Positions 1-7,214 of a stretch of DNA of 8,811 bases are shown piece after piece. The translations under genes and the position numbers were made by a program. The notes beneath the pieces were generated by a model that had not been told where the DNA came from, made no database searches, and saw only the letters and a list, made by a program, of their open reading frames with translations. Origin of the DNA: Clostridiales bacterium UBA1752 (GTDB lineage Bacteria; Bacillota; Clostridia; Oscillospirales; CAG-382); NCBI GenBank assembly GCA_002314835.1, contig DCHM01000007.1, forward strand, positions 5,006 through 13,816, written 5' to 3'. Within the stretch, counting starts at the first letter, position 1. Each line of letters begins with the position of its first letter.

Positions 1-2475
1 ACCTTCTACCTCTTTTTGCTCGCTCTGCTGCCGCTGCCTCACAAAGTTGATACTGCCATCGTAGTATCCATAATGTTTGTCGGCATTACGTTGCCCGAAA
101 TCATAGCTCACACATCTACTTACAGTTTGTTTGCGAGCATCATTTTGGTTGTCTGCTTTGTCGTTGCGATGATCGTTATCAGAAACACGATTATTAATAC
201 CGCAGAGTACGAGAACGAAACGAGCACACTGTCGGACAAAATGATAGAATACACCATAACCGACACGCTCACCGGCACCCTAAACCGCCGCGCGATGGAC
301 CATTATATCGAAAAGCTTTTGCAGGATAAACAGGCCAAGCAGATAGGCGTAGTATTCTTTGACGTGGATTATTTTAAAAAGTACAACGACTATTACGGCC
401 ACATCAGCGGTGACGGAGTATTGCGCGACGTAGCCAAAGCAGCCGAAAGCCGTCTGATGGATATGGACAACGCATACCTTTTCCGATACGGCGGTGAAGA
501 GTTTATCGCGCTCATTGAGGGTGCGGACGAAAGGTCGCTCATAGACGCCATGGAGGGTGTCCGCAGTGCGATATTCAACGCAAATATCGTTCGTGCCGAC
601 ATCGAGGACTTTGACCGCATTACCGTCACCGTCGGCGGCTCGATAGAGCCTATGCCCAATTATAGCGGCGACTACGTTATGGCGGCAGACAATCAGCTGT
701 ATATCGGCAAAACGAGCAAACGCAACAGCATTTATTTTGCCGACAAATGCGTTGACCCGTCGGGCGTCAACGAGCTTGAAGCCATTACCGCAAACGCCAA
801 GTCAAATATAGCACTCTTTGGCATACTTAACGCTATATGCGGCGAAATTAAAAATATTTTTGCGGTAGATAAGCTTACCGAGACCGTCACGATTTACCGT
901 ATGGAAGGCAAAACGGCGAGCATGAATGCCGAGCTTGTCGCAGGCAACGGATACTATGTATTGCTCAATAGGTACATAGAAAAAAACGTTCACCCTGCCG
1001 ACCGTGAGAACTTTAAACAGCAGATGCAATTTGGCAGAATATGCGAAAAATTGCAAAGCACTCAGCAGGTCAACGTGTATTACCGAGTGCTCAGAGACGG
1101 CGCGATAGGCTATTACAAGGCTATGGCGATAAGGCTCGGCTCGCCCGACGACTTTATGACCGTAGCGATTGCGATTGTCACAGAAAGTGTCAACATCAGC
1201 GAACGTCAGATGATGCACGCTATCGAAACCGACGAGCTCACGGGTGTTTATACGCGTCAGGCGTTCAGTCACCATACGAGAGAATATTTGGAAGCAAACC
1301 CCGACAAGCATTACAGCGTGGCTATTATCGAGGTGCAAAACTTTAACCTTGTCAACACCACTTACGGCGGTGCCGAAGGCGACAAGGTGCTCAGATATAT
1401 AAGCAAGGTGCTCTTTGATATGCCCGAAATCGCAGTTACGGGCAGGTACGGCGCAGACCAGTTTGTGATTTTGGCAGAGGTAGGCTCTTTTGACAGCGAC
1501 GAAAGCATCAGCAATCGCATAGAAGCTATCACAAAGGGCGCTCCGCTCCCTTATCTGACCTTTAAAGTTGGCATAAACCGCGACATTAACCGCGATGACA
1601 CGATGTTAGTTATCTGCGACAAGGCTATGCTCGCACTCAAGAGCGTCAAACCGATATTTGAAAAATACGTTGCTCTCTACGACGGCAAGGTTATCTCGGA
1701 CCATTACAAGGTTCAGATGTACGAGTCGATGTTTGAGCGCGCTATCACGTGTGGTGAGTTTGTCGTCTGGTGTCAGCCAAAGCACGACACATTTACCTCC
1801 GAAATCAACGGTGCGGAAGCGCTCGTCAGATGGCAGACTGCCGAAGGGTTTATTTCACCGGGTGAGTTTGTGCCGATATTTGAGAATGACGGCTTGATTT
1901 CGAGACTCGACGAATACGTATTTGAGTATATATGCAGAGAGCAAAGGCGTCTCATCGACGCAGGTTGTAAGGTCGTGCCCGTTTCAATCAATATGTCGAG
2001 GTCAACGCTTTTGCAGAACGGCAGTATCGACAGATACAACGCCATCACCGAAAAGTATCATATCTCAAAAGAGCTCATACCTTTGGAGCTGACCGAGAGC
2101 GCTTCGACCGACAATATCAAGATGCGCCATCTCGTGCTCGACCTCAAAAACGCAGGCTTCGTTCTCTTTATGGATGACTTTGGAAGCGGATATTCGTCAC
2201 TCGCTAACCTCAGCATGCTGCCTTTTGACGCCGTAAAGCTCGACAAGTCGCTCATTGACGACATCGACAAGGACAACGGCAAAGAGATACTCAGACATAT
2301 AACCGAGCTTGCACACTTCCTCAAAATGGAAGTCGTCGCCGAGGGTGTCGAAAACGGCGAACAGCACGACTTTTTAAAACGCCTCAGATGCGATACCATC
2401 CAGGGCTACTATTTTAACAAGCCGATGCCGTTTGCAAATTACGTGGAATTGATAAAGAACGGTAAAAATGGATAA
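1..2475 (+). CDS. Membrane-bound GGDEF-PAS-GGDEF-EAL cyclic-di-GMP synthase/phosphodiesterase (5' partial)
   Basis: A cyclic-di-GMP turnover enzyme at the inner face of the membrane. The reading frame is open to base 1, so the N-terminus lies outside the window and the TTG at 16 is unlikely to be the true start. Residues are numbered from that TTG. Two membrane segments (about 11-30 and 37-56) precede GGDEF domain 1 (about 77-243). This domain has an intact D83-TLTGTLNRR substrate motif, metal-binding FFDVDYF (D116) and active-site GGEEF (159-163), so it should make c-di-GMP. No RxxD inhibitory site sits at the usual five-residue spacing. A PAS-like stretch follows (about 263-393, with VHPADR). 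GGDEF domain 2 (about 402-550) is degenerate, with GADQF at 479-483. The EAL domain (about 565-815) keeps EAL (601-603), the SINMS asparagine, LELTES, DDFGSG (720-725), KLDKS, AEGVE (775-779) and QGYYF (796-800), so phosphodiesterase activity is expected. It is the first visible gene of a four-gene operon. The net direction of its activity cannot be read from sequence. Confidence 0.95.
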   Translation, partial: TFYLFLLALLPLPHKVDTAIVVSIMFVGITLPEIIAHTSTYSLFASIILVVCFVVAMIVIRNTIINTAEYENETSTLSDKMIEYTITDTLTGTLNRRAMDHYIEKLLQDKQAKQIGVVFFDVDYFKKYNDYYGHISGDGVLRDVAKAAESRLMDMDNAYLFRYGGEEFIALIEGADERSLIDAMEGVRSAIFNANIVRADIEDFDRITVTVGGSIEPMPNYSGDYVMAADNQLYIGKTSKRNSIYFADKCVDPSGVNELEAITANAKSNIALFGILNAICGEIKNIFAVDKLTETVTIYRMEGKTASMNAELVAGNGYYVLLNRYIEKNVHPADRENFKQQMQFGRICEKLQSTQQVNVYYRVLRDGAIGYYKAMAIRLGSPDDFMTVAIAIVTESVNISERQMMHAIETDELTGVYTRQAFSHHTREYLEANPDKHYSVAIIEVQNFNLVNTTYGGAEGDKVLRYISKVLFDMPEIAVTGRYGADQFVILAEVGSFDSDESISNRIEAITKGAPLPYLTFKVGINRDINRDDTMLVICDKAMLALKSVKPIFEKYVALYDGKVISDHYKVQMYESMFERAITCGEFVVWCQPKHDTFTSEINGAEALVRWQTAEGFISPGEFVPIFENDGLISRLDEYVFEYICREQRRLIDAGCKVVPVSINMSRSTLLQNGSIDRYNAITEKYHISKELIPLELTESASTDNIKMRHLVLDLKNAGFVLFMDDFGSGYSSLANLSMLPFDAVKLDKSLIDDIDKDNGKEILRHITELAHFLKMEVVAEGVENGEQHDFLKRLRCDTIQGYYFNKPMPFANYVELIKNGKNG

Positions 2476-2926
2476 CATCAAATTAGAGCCTTACACCAAC
2501 GAGCTTTGCCGCAGGGTTTACGGCAGGTACGTCGCAGACCCGATGATGACAGACAGCATATTTGTTTACAGTGACGCGTGGGCTGACAGGTATTTTGCAT
2601 CTCGCGTTGGCGCCGCAGACCGCAGGCTCTTTGCCGTCATGCTCGGCGACGAGCCGATAGGCGAAGTACAGCTCAAACATATTGATTTGTCGGCAAAAAC
2701 CGCTACGCTCAGCATAATTTTGGTAAACGACGCGTACAAAAACAAGGGCTACGGCACGATAGCCGAAAGCCTAATGCTCGACTACGCTTTTGACGTATTG
2801 CGTTTGAAAACCGTTTACGCCGACTGTGTAAAGCGCAACACCCGCAGCAGGCACGTTTTGCAAAAGGTGGGATTTGTTTTTACCCACGAGGACGACGAAT
2901 TTTATTATTTCAGGTGTGACAGATGA
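2468..2926 (+). CDS. GNAT-family N-acetyltransferase (RimJ/RimL-like)
   Basis: A 152-residue acetyltransferase of the GNAT fold, which moves an acetyl group from acetyl-CoA to an amine. Its substrate is unknown. The acetyl-CoA pyrophosphate loop is visible as KNKGYGT (residues 91-97), preceded by the beta-4 strand ATLSIILV and followed by a helix. Motif B is the NTRSRHVLQKVGF stretch (124-136), as in RimJ/RimL-type proteins that modify protein N-termini or small amines. The length is normal for a single-domain member. The ATG lies inside the end of the preceding gene, sharing ATGGATAA, and no good Shine-Dalgarno sequence precedes it. Translation is therefore probably coupled to the cyclic-di-GMP enzyme upstream. 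The family call is secure; the substrate class is not. Confidence 0.88.
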   Translation: MDNIKLEPYTNELCRRVYGRYVADPMMTDSIFVYSDAWADRYFASRVGAADRRLFAVMLGDEPIGEVQLKHIDLSAKTATLSIILVNDAYKNKGYGTIAESLMLDYAFDVLRLKTVYADCVKRNTRSRHVLQKVGFVFTHEDDEFYYFRCDR

Positions 2927-3648
2927 TAGTGTATTTCAGCGGTACGGGTAATACTTACCATGCGGCGCGCACCGTTGCCGCAGTAACGGGCGACGAGTTA
3001 TACCGCATAGGCTTTGACGATGTGCCGACGAGCGACAGTGTTATCGGTATATTCAGCCCGGTTTATTTTTACGGATTGCCTGCCGACGTCATAGAGTGCT
3101 TAAAGGGCATAAAGGCGAGCGGCGCCGAGTACGTTTATCTCTTTTTGACCTGCGGAGGCTCTGACGGCATGGCGGCAAAAAGCGCGTCCAAATATCTCGG
3201 CAGGCTCGACGCCGTTTATGACGCGATGATGCCGGACAATTATATCAAGGCATACGACGTGCCGAGCCAAGATAGGATAGCAAAGCTGCTGTGCAGTGCT
3301 GATTTTGAGATAGCAGGCGCCGCCGAAAAGATAAAGTCGTTAGCACGCGGTGACTTTAGATGTCACGCAGGAGGTGAAATGCTTTATCTTGCTTTGAGGC
3401 CACTCTACAAGCCACTCGGGCGCCAAACATCGTGCTTTGAAACAACCGATAGTTGTATCGGCTGTGGCGAGTGTGTGGCAAATTGCCCTTCTCACGCCAT
3501 CCTGATGCGCTGCGGCAAGCCCGTATGGATAAAGCAGTATTGCAGCGGATGCCTCGGCTGTATCAATCGTTGCCCCGAGAGGGCTATACAGTGCGGAGTA
3601 AGTACCAAAAAACGTGGACGATATATTCATCCCGATTATAAGGAGTAA
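2923..3648 (+). CDS. EFR1-family flavodoxin-ferredoxin fusion protein
   Basis: A 241-residue cytoplasmic electron carrier that joins a flavodoxin-like domain to a bacterial two-cluster ferredoxin. The N-terminus MIVYFSGTGNT carries the FMN phosphate-binding loop SGTGNT (residues 6-11), and SPVYFYGLP (45-53) resembles the second flavin-contact loop of this family. The C-terminal part has two CxxCxxCxxxCP motifs: C178, C181, C184, C188 and C207, C210, C213, C217. These would ligate two [4Fe-4S] clusters. Such proteins are common in anaerobic Firmicutes and are thought to shuttle electrons between ferredoxin and unknown partners. The ATG overlaps the upstream TGA as ATGA, and an AGGTG element at 2912-2916 sits six bases before it. 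Neighbours do not name a redox partner. Confidence 0.92.
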   Translation: MIVYFSGTGNTYHAARTVAAVTGDELYRIGFDDVPTSDSVIGIFSPVYFYGLPADVIECLKGIKASGAEYVYLFLTCGGSDGMAAKSASKYLGRLDAVYDAMMPDNYIKAYDVPSQDRIAKLLCSADFEIAGAAEKIKSLARGDFRCHAGGEMLYLALRPLYKPLGRQTSCFETTDSCIGCGECVANCPSHAILMRCGKPVWIKQYCSGCLGCINRCPERAIQCGVSTKKRGRYIHPDYKE

Positions 3649-3651
3649 ATT

Positions 3652-4389
3652 ATGGCAGTTATTAACATCAGATTTTATGCTTTGTCACTCTATCAGACGA
3701 CCGAATGCGTCGTTTTGATGCCAGACGGACTAAAGGAGGGCGAAAAAGTCAAGGTTTTATATCTCCTGCACGGACACTCGGACGATTGCTCGATGTGGAC
3801 GCGCCGCACCTCGCTCGAGCGTTATCTCGGCTACAACGGCAGATTGGCCGTAGTTATGCCGTCGGCACAGATAAGTTGGTACAGCGACAGTGCCTTGGGC
3901 AACTTTTTCACCTATATTACGGACGACCTGCCAAAGCTCATAAAGAGCTATTTCCCTCAAATCAGTGACCGCAGGGAGGATACCTTTATAGCAGGGCTCT
4001 CGATGGGTGGCTACGGAGCTATGAAGGCGGCTTTGACATATCCGCAAAAGTACGCTTTTTGCGCCTCTCTTTCGGCGGCGTTTGATATGCAAAAGCGCAT
4101 AGCTACTCACGGCTCTTGCAAGATGCTTTACGGCAGTGAAGAGCAGTTTAAGGGGGGCAAGGACGACCTCTTTGCCATCGCAGACAGAGCGGTAGGCAAG
4201 GATTTGCCAAAGCTGTATATTGCCTGCGGCGAGCAGGACGAATGTTGTCTCGACGATAACAAAAAGTTCCCTCAGTACCTAAAACAGCTCGGTATTGATT
4301 ATGAAATGATATGGGATGACGGCTGTCACTCGTGGGAATACTGGGACAGACACATCAAGGTAGTTATTGATAAGATAAATAATATGTAA
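3652..4389 (+). CDS. Alpha/beta-hydrolase esterase (tributyrin esterase/esterase D-like)
   Basis: A 245-residue serine hydrolase of the putative-esterase family that includes tributyrin esterase EstA and S-formylglutathione hydrolase. It should hydrolyse short-chain acyl esters. The nucleophile elbow GLSMGG (residues 115-120) gives Ser117. The probable triad is completed by Asp196 in CGEQDE and His226 in DDGCHSWEYWD. LLHGHSDDCSMW (38-49) forms the oxyanion-hole region typical of this group. No signal peptide is visible, so it is probably cytoplasmic. A strong AAGGAG at 3640-3645 overlaps the last codons of the upstream gene, and the ATG comes three bases after that gene's stop. It is the last gene of the plus-strand operon; its stop codon forms the first bases of the terminator hairpin. 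The natural ester substrate is unknown. Confidence 0.9.
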   Translation: MAVINIRFYALSLYQTTECVVLMPDGLKEGEKVKVLYLLHGHSDDCSMWTRRTSLERYLGYNGRLAVVMPSAQISWYSDSALGNFFTYITDDLPKLIKSYFPQISDRREDTFIAGLSMGGYGAMKAALTYPQKYAFCASLSAAFDMQKRIATHGSCKMLYGSEEQFKGGKDDLFAIADRAVGKDLPKLYIACGEQDECCLDDNKKFPQYLKQLGIDYEMIWDDGCHSWEYWDRHIKVVIDKINNM

Positions 4390-4420
4390 GAAAACGCACC
4401 CGAGAAGGTGCGTTTTCTTA
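4387..4420. terminator. Bidirectional intrinsic terminator between convergent operons
   Basis: The arms 4387-4400 and 4407-4420 are perfect 14-bp reverse complements around a six-base loop (cgagaa). The core ACGCACC/GGTGCGT is GC-rich and flanked by AAAA on the left and TTTTCTTA on the right. An RNA from either strand therefore forms a hairpin followed by a U-rich tail. It sits between the esterase stop (4387-4389, part of the stem) and the end of the minus-strand acetyltransferase at 4426, so it can end both operons. Confidence 0.92.
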
Positions 4421-4425
4421 TGCTA

Positions 4426-4899
4426 TTACAGTATTTTTTCGCATGCGGTATATACTCCGCCGTACAGGTTTACCGTGCCGTAAAACGAATATCCGAGTGA
4501 TTTGTAGGTTTTGCAGGCAGGTTTGTTGCCGTCCCAGACGAGCAGATGGACTGCGGCTTTGCCGTTTTGTTTAATGATGCTTTCGAGCAAAAGCATCATT
4601 TGCTTGGCATAGCCGTGTCCGCGGTGTTTGGGAGCAACTGCTATACGGGCGATTTCGGATGCGCTGTGACAGTGCCAGTATGACAGGTCGTCAAGCTCGT
4701 TTTGAGCGACTATCGACGCTACGCCTATGAGTTCGCTGCGGTAAAAAAACATATACAGTGACTCGCTGCCCACGTCTATGTCAAATTCGGTTTCGGTAGG
4801 ATATACCTCGCTCCACGTGCACATTGCGTCGCCTTTTACAGACTCGTAAACCGATAATACCGCGTCTTTGTCTGATTGCGTTGCTAATCTGTACGTCAT
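4426..4899 (-). CDS. GNAT-family N-acetyltransferase
   Basis: A 157-residue single-domain GNAT acetyltransferase using acetyl-CoA. Motif A is IARIAVAPKHRGHGYAKQMM (residues 83-102), with the pyrophosphate-binding R/QxxGxG/A pattern met by HRGHGYA. Motif B is seen at 125-139 (NKPACKTYKSLGYSF). The N-terminal part resembles general GNATs acting on small amines. The ATG follows the permease stop with a single base between them, and GGAG at 4907-4910 lies seven bases upstream. It is the last gene of the minus-strand operon, five bases before the shared terminator. By position it could inactivate the compound handled by the exporter, but that is inference. It is not closely similar to the other GNAT in the window. 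Confidence 0.88.
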   Translation of the reverse strand: MTYRLATQSDKDAVLSVYESVKGDAMCTWSEVYPTETEFDIDVGSESLYMFFYRSELIGVASIVAQNELDDLSYWHCHSASEIARIAVAPKHRGHGYAKQMMLLLESIIKQNGKAAVHLLVWDGNKPACKTYKSLGYSFYGTVNLYGGVYTACEKIL

Positions 4900-4900
4900 A

Positions 4901-6496
4901 TCACAGCTCCGATAATATCTTTGAGCCCTTGCCCTTTAGCCATTTGCAGAGCAATAGCGAGGTGAGTAAAGTGAGCGCAATAAGTAATGCGAGTACAGCC
5001 GCTATCGGCAATAACATAGAAATAGCGTAGCCTATCGCTCCGAGCAAGCCAAAAAACACTATGGGGCCAAACAACGCTATCGCTACGCAGGAGCTTTGCT
5101 TGATAGGCACGATTTCGGTCGTCCAATTCATACACGGGTGCTTGATGCCTACGTACATACCAAAGCAGGCGTCGAATATCAGCGAGACCAAAATGAGCAA
5201 AACGCACATTGCGAGAGTTAACGCATCGGTCTGCACCGTTATTATCAAGCAGATTGCAAAAATAACAGCAGGTGCCGCCGCGAGCAAAAGCTGCATCTTT
5301 AGCTTGGCTTTGATGATTTGCCAGGGGGTGACGGGCAACACCTGTAGTTGCCAAAAGCATTTGCCTTCGAGTGAAACCGACGGCGCTATCGCGTCGTTAA
5401 ACGACGAGATTATACATCCTCCGATTGCTATAAGCATGGCAAGAAATGCTGAGCTCGGGAGGTTACTGCCGACATTGCTTATTATTTCGCCGCTATTGAT
5501 AGCCATAACTATGCCGGCGGCAGGTACCATCAAGATGCCGAGCCCGCAGTTGAGCATATACGACGAGCTCGACGTAAAACGGGCAAACTCTTTTTTTAGC
5601 AGTGCCTTGTCGGGAGATAACGCGCTCTCCTGCTTTGATTTGGCAGGGGATTTTGCAGCTTGGGTATTTGCCGTTGCGAGCTTAAAAAACGTCTTAGACA
5701 AGAGCATCCAAGTGAGGTACAGCATCAGCACCGTCAGTGCCAAAGCAATTAAAATCGAAACATAGTTGCCGCAGGCGCAGTCGCCAAAGAGATACAGCAG
5801 ATACGCCGAATCCTTGATGGCAACTCCGTAGTTGACGGCGTTGTCAATGAGGCTCGAAATGATGGTTTGCAGGTTAAAGTAAAAAACGTAATACAGCGCG
5901 ATAAACGCGAGCGAAATAGCTACGGTTATAAAGCTCTTGCCCTTTAGCTTGACACTGATTTTGGCTACGACGTAGCCGAGCAGGCAGGATAGTATCAGCA
6001 CTATTACTGAAACCTGCAGCAGCATAACGATACAGCCTATTACGGTCGATACGCCAATTCCGCCTATTGCGAGATATACGAGCACGGCAGGGACAAATAC
6101 CACGCCCGAGTACATCAGTCCGAGCAGATAAACGTTGAGCAGTCTCGACGCTACAATATACTTGACGGGTATCGGCATCGACAGCAAAAGGTCGTTGTCC
6201 TTTGCGAGGTAAAGCGATGCGTAGGTATTAAAGACACTGCCGAATATGCCGAGCAAAATAGCCAATACGGCGAGTATATCAAAATACAGCCAGCCTAAGC
6301 CGAGCGGAGCGAGCGCGCCGCAGAGCGCAACCGATAAGCCAAAAAACATACCTCCGACGAGCACTACAATCAAAAGACCGAATAGTATAAACTTTGCGAT
6401 AGTGCTTGATTTGGAAATCGGCTTGCCTTTTTTGTAGTCAAAAAAGTAATTGCGCCAAACCTCGGCAATCTGCTTTTTTAGTAACGCTTTTAACAT
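4901..6496 (-). CDS. ABC exporter permease, about 12 TM segments
   Basis: A 531-residue integral membrane protein, the transmembrane subunit for the ATPase encoded immediately upstream. Hydrophobic segments are visible at about 33-60, 70-97, 117-145, 150-180, 187-208, 245-268, 315-335, 345-365, 402-422, 425-448, 470-492 and 494-516. A hydrophilic, Lys/Ala/Ser-rich linker (about 270-312) splits it into halves. Each half has a similar cytoplasmic segment after its second membrane helix, around LLLSMPIPVKYI (103-114) and LQVLPVTPWQII (384-395), which points to an internal duplication. The length and the DxxLLLSMPI-type motif fit the large clostridial ABC-2-like exporters. The ATG overlaps the ATPase stop by one base (TAATG), and GGAGG at 6504-6508 lies seven bases before it. 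The exported substrate cannot be told from sequence. Confidence 0.9.
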   Translation of the reverse strand: MLKALLKKQIAEVWRNYFFDYKKGKPISKSSTIAKFILFGLLIVVLVGGMFFGLSVALCGALAPLGLGWLYFDILAVLAILLGIFGSVFNTYASLYLAKDNDLLLSMPIPVKYIVASRLLNVYLLGLMYSGVVFVPAVLVYLAIGGIGVSTVIGCIVMLLQVSVIVLILSCLLGYVVAKISVKLKGKSFITVAISLAFIALYYVFYFNLQTIISSLIDNAVNYGVAIKDSAYLLYLFGDCACGNYVSILIALALTVLMLYLTWMLLSKTFFKLATANTQAAKSPAKSKQESALSPDKALLKKEFARFTSSSSYMLNCGLGILMVPAAGIVMAINSGEIISNVGSNLPSSAFLAMLIAIGGCIISSFNDAIAPSVSLEGKCFWQLQVLPVTPWQIIKAKLKMQLLLAAAPAVIFAICLIITVQTDALTLAMCVLLILVSLIFDACFGMYVGIKHPCMNWTTEIVPIKQSSCVAIALFGPIVFFGLLGAIGYAISMLLPIAAVLALLIALTLLTSLLLCKWLKGKGSKILSEL

Positions 6497-7203
6497 TATT
6501 TTTCCTCCAGCTCGAGGAATACGTCCTCGAGGCTATCGTCGCCCTTGACCTCAGCCATCGTGCCGTAACGGATGAGCTTGCCTTGCTTGATAATGGCGAC
6601 CTTGTCACAGAGCTTTTCCGCTACCTCGAGCACGTGGGTGCTAAAGAATATGGCACCGCCTTTGTCACACAATTCGCGCATCATGCCCTTGAGCATGTGA
6701 GACGCCTTGGGGTCGAGACCTACAAACGGCTCGTCCATCAGTATGAGCTTTGGTTCGTGAATCCAAGCCGAGATTATGGCGAGCTTTTGCTTCATGCCGT
6801 GTGAATACGTAGCTATCGTGTCATTCAGCGCACCGGTTATCTCAAACCTTGCGGCATAATCGTTAATGCGCGACTGCCTGTCTGCAAGGCTAATGCCGTA
6901 AATATCAGCGATAAAGTTAAGGTATTTTGTGCCGGTCATAAATTCATACAAATCCGGGTTGTCGGGGATGTAAGCCATCATCTTTTTGCAGGATAGAGGG
7001 GCGTCGGTTATCGAATTGCCGCCTATCGTGATACTGCCTGCATCAAACTGTTGCAAGCCGACGATAGACTTTAGCGTGGTGGTTTTGCCTGCGCCGTTGT
7101 GACCGATAAATCCGTAGATTTCGCCCGGGGCGATATGCAACGTGAGGTCGTCAACTGCGACCTTGGTGTCAAACCTTTTTGTGAGATTATTGATGTAAAG
7201 CAT
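6496..7203 (-). CDS. ABC transporter ATP-binding protein
   Basis: A 235-residue nucleotide-binding subunit that powers the adjacent permease. Visible motifs are Walker A GHNGAGKTT (34-42), signature SHGMKQ (134-139), Walker B LILMDE (153-158), D-loop GLDPKAS (162-168) and H-loop STH (His190). The usual Q-loop glutamine position is occupied by Asp81 in YIPDNPDLYEF, and the signature departs from LSGGQ. Both traits recur in this exporter subfamily. The C-terminal DSLEDVFLEL is typical of ABC-2 exporter ATPases. AAGGAG at 7210-7215, overlapping the stop of the upstream repair gene, lies six bases before the ATG. It forms one transport unit with the permease gene, which overlaps its stop codon. 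Confidence 0.95.
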   Translation of the reverse strand: MLYINNLTKRFDTKVAVDDLTLHIAPGEIYGFIGHNGAGKTTTLKSIVGLQQFDAGSITIGGNSITDAPLSCKKMMAYIPDNPDLYEFMTGTKYLNFIADIYGISLADRQSRINDYAARFEITGALNDTIATYSHGMKQKLAIISAWIHEPKLILMDEPFVGLDPKASHMLKGMMRELCDKGGAIFFSTHVLEVAEKLCDKVAIIKQGKLIRYGTMAEVKGDDSLEDVFLELEEK

Positions 7204-7214
7204 TTATTTCTCCT

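Noticed and set aside
16..18. TTG as the start of the GGDEF/EAL gene
   Set aside because: The frame is open to base 1 with hydrophobic codons (TFYLF) that continue a membrane segment, so the gene very likely begins outside the window.
802..1338. A 178-codon open frame on the minus strand
   Set aside because: It is antisense to the PAS-like and second GGDEF regions of a convincing multidomain protein, with no recognisable domain of its own.
2468..4899. The two GNAT genes as a recent duplication flanking the operon junction
   Set aside because: They differ in motif A (KNKGYGT against HRGHGYA), in subfamily style and throughout their length, so they are unrelated members of a large family.
4896..5360. 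A 154-codon minus-strand frame in another phase of the permease
   Set aside because: It is an out-of-frame reading of the permease C-terminus; the permease frame has the membrane segments and ribosome binding site.
5061..5765. A 234-codon open frame on the plus strand
   Set aside because: It lies wholly antisense to the 12-TM permease, whose composition and motifs are clearly real. Its translation shows no family motif, and it would be transcribed against a tight operon.
6406..6804. A 132-codon plus-strand frame spanning the permease/ATPase junction
   Set aside because: It is antisense to the ATPase Walker B and H-loop coding region and shows no motif.
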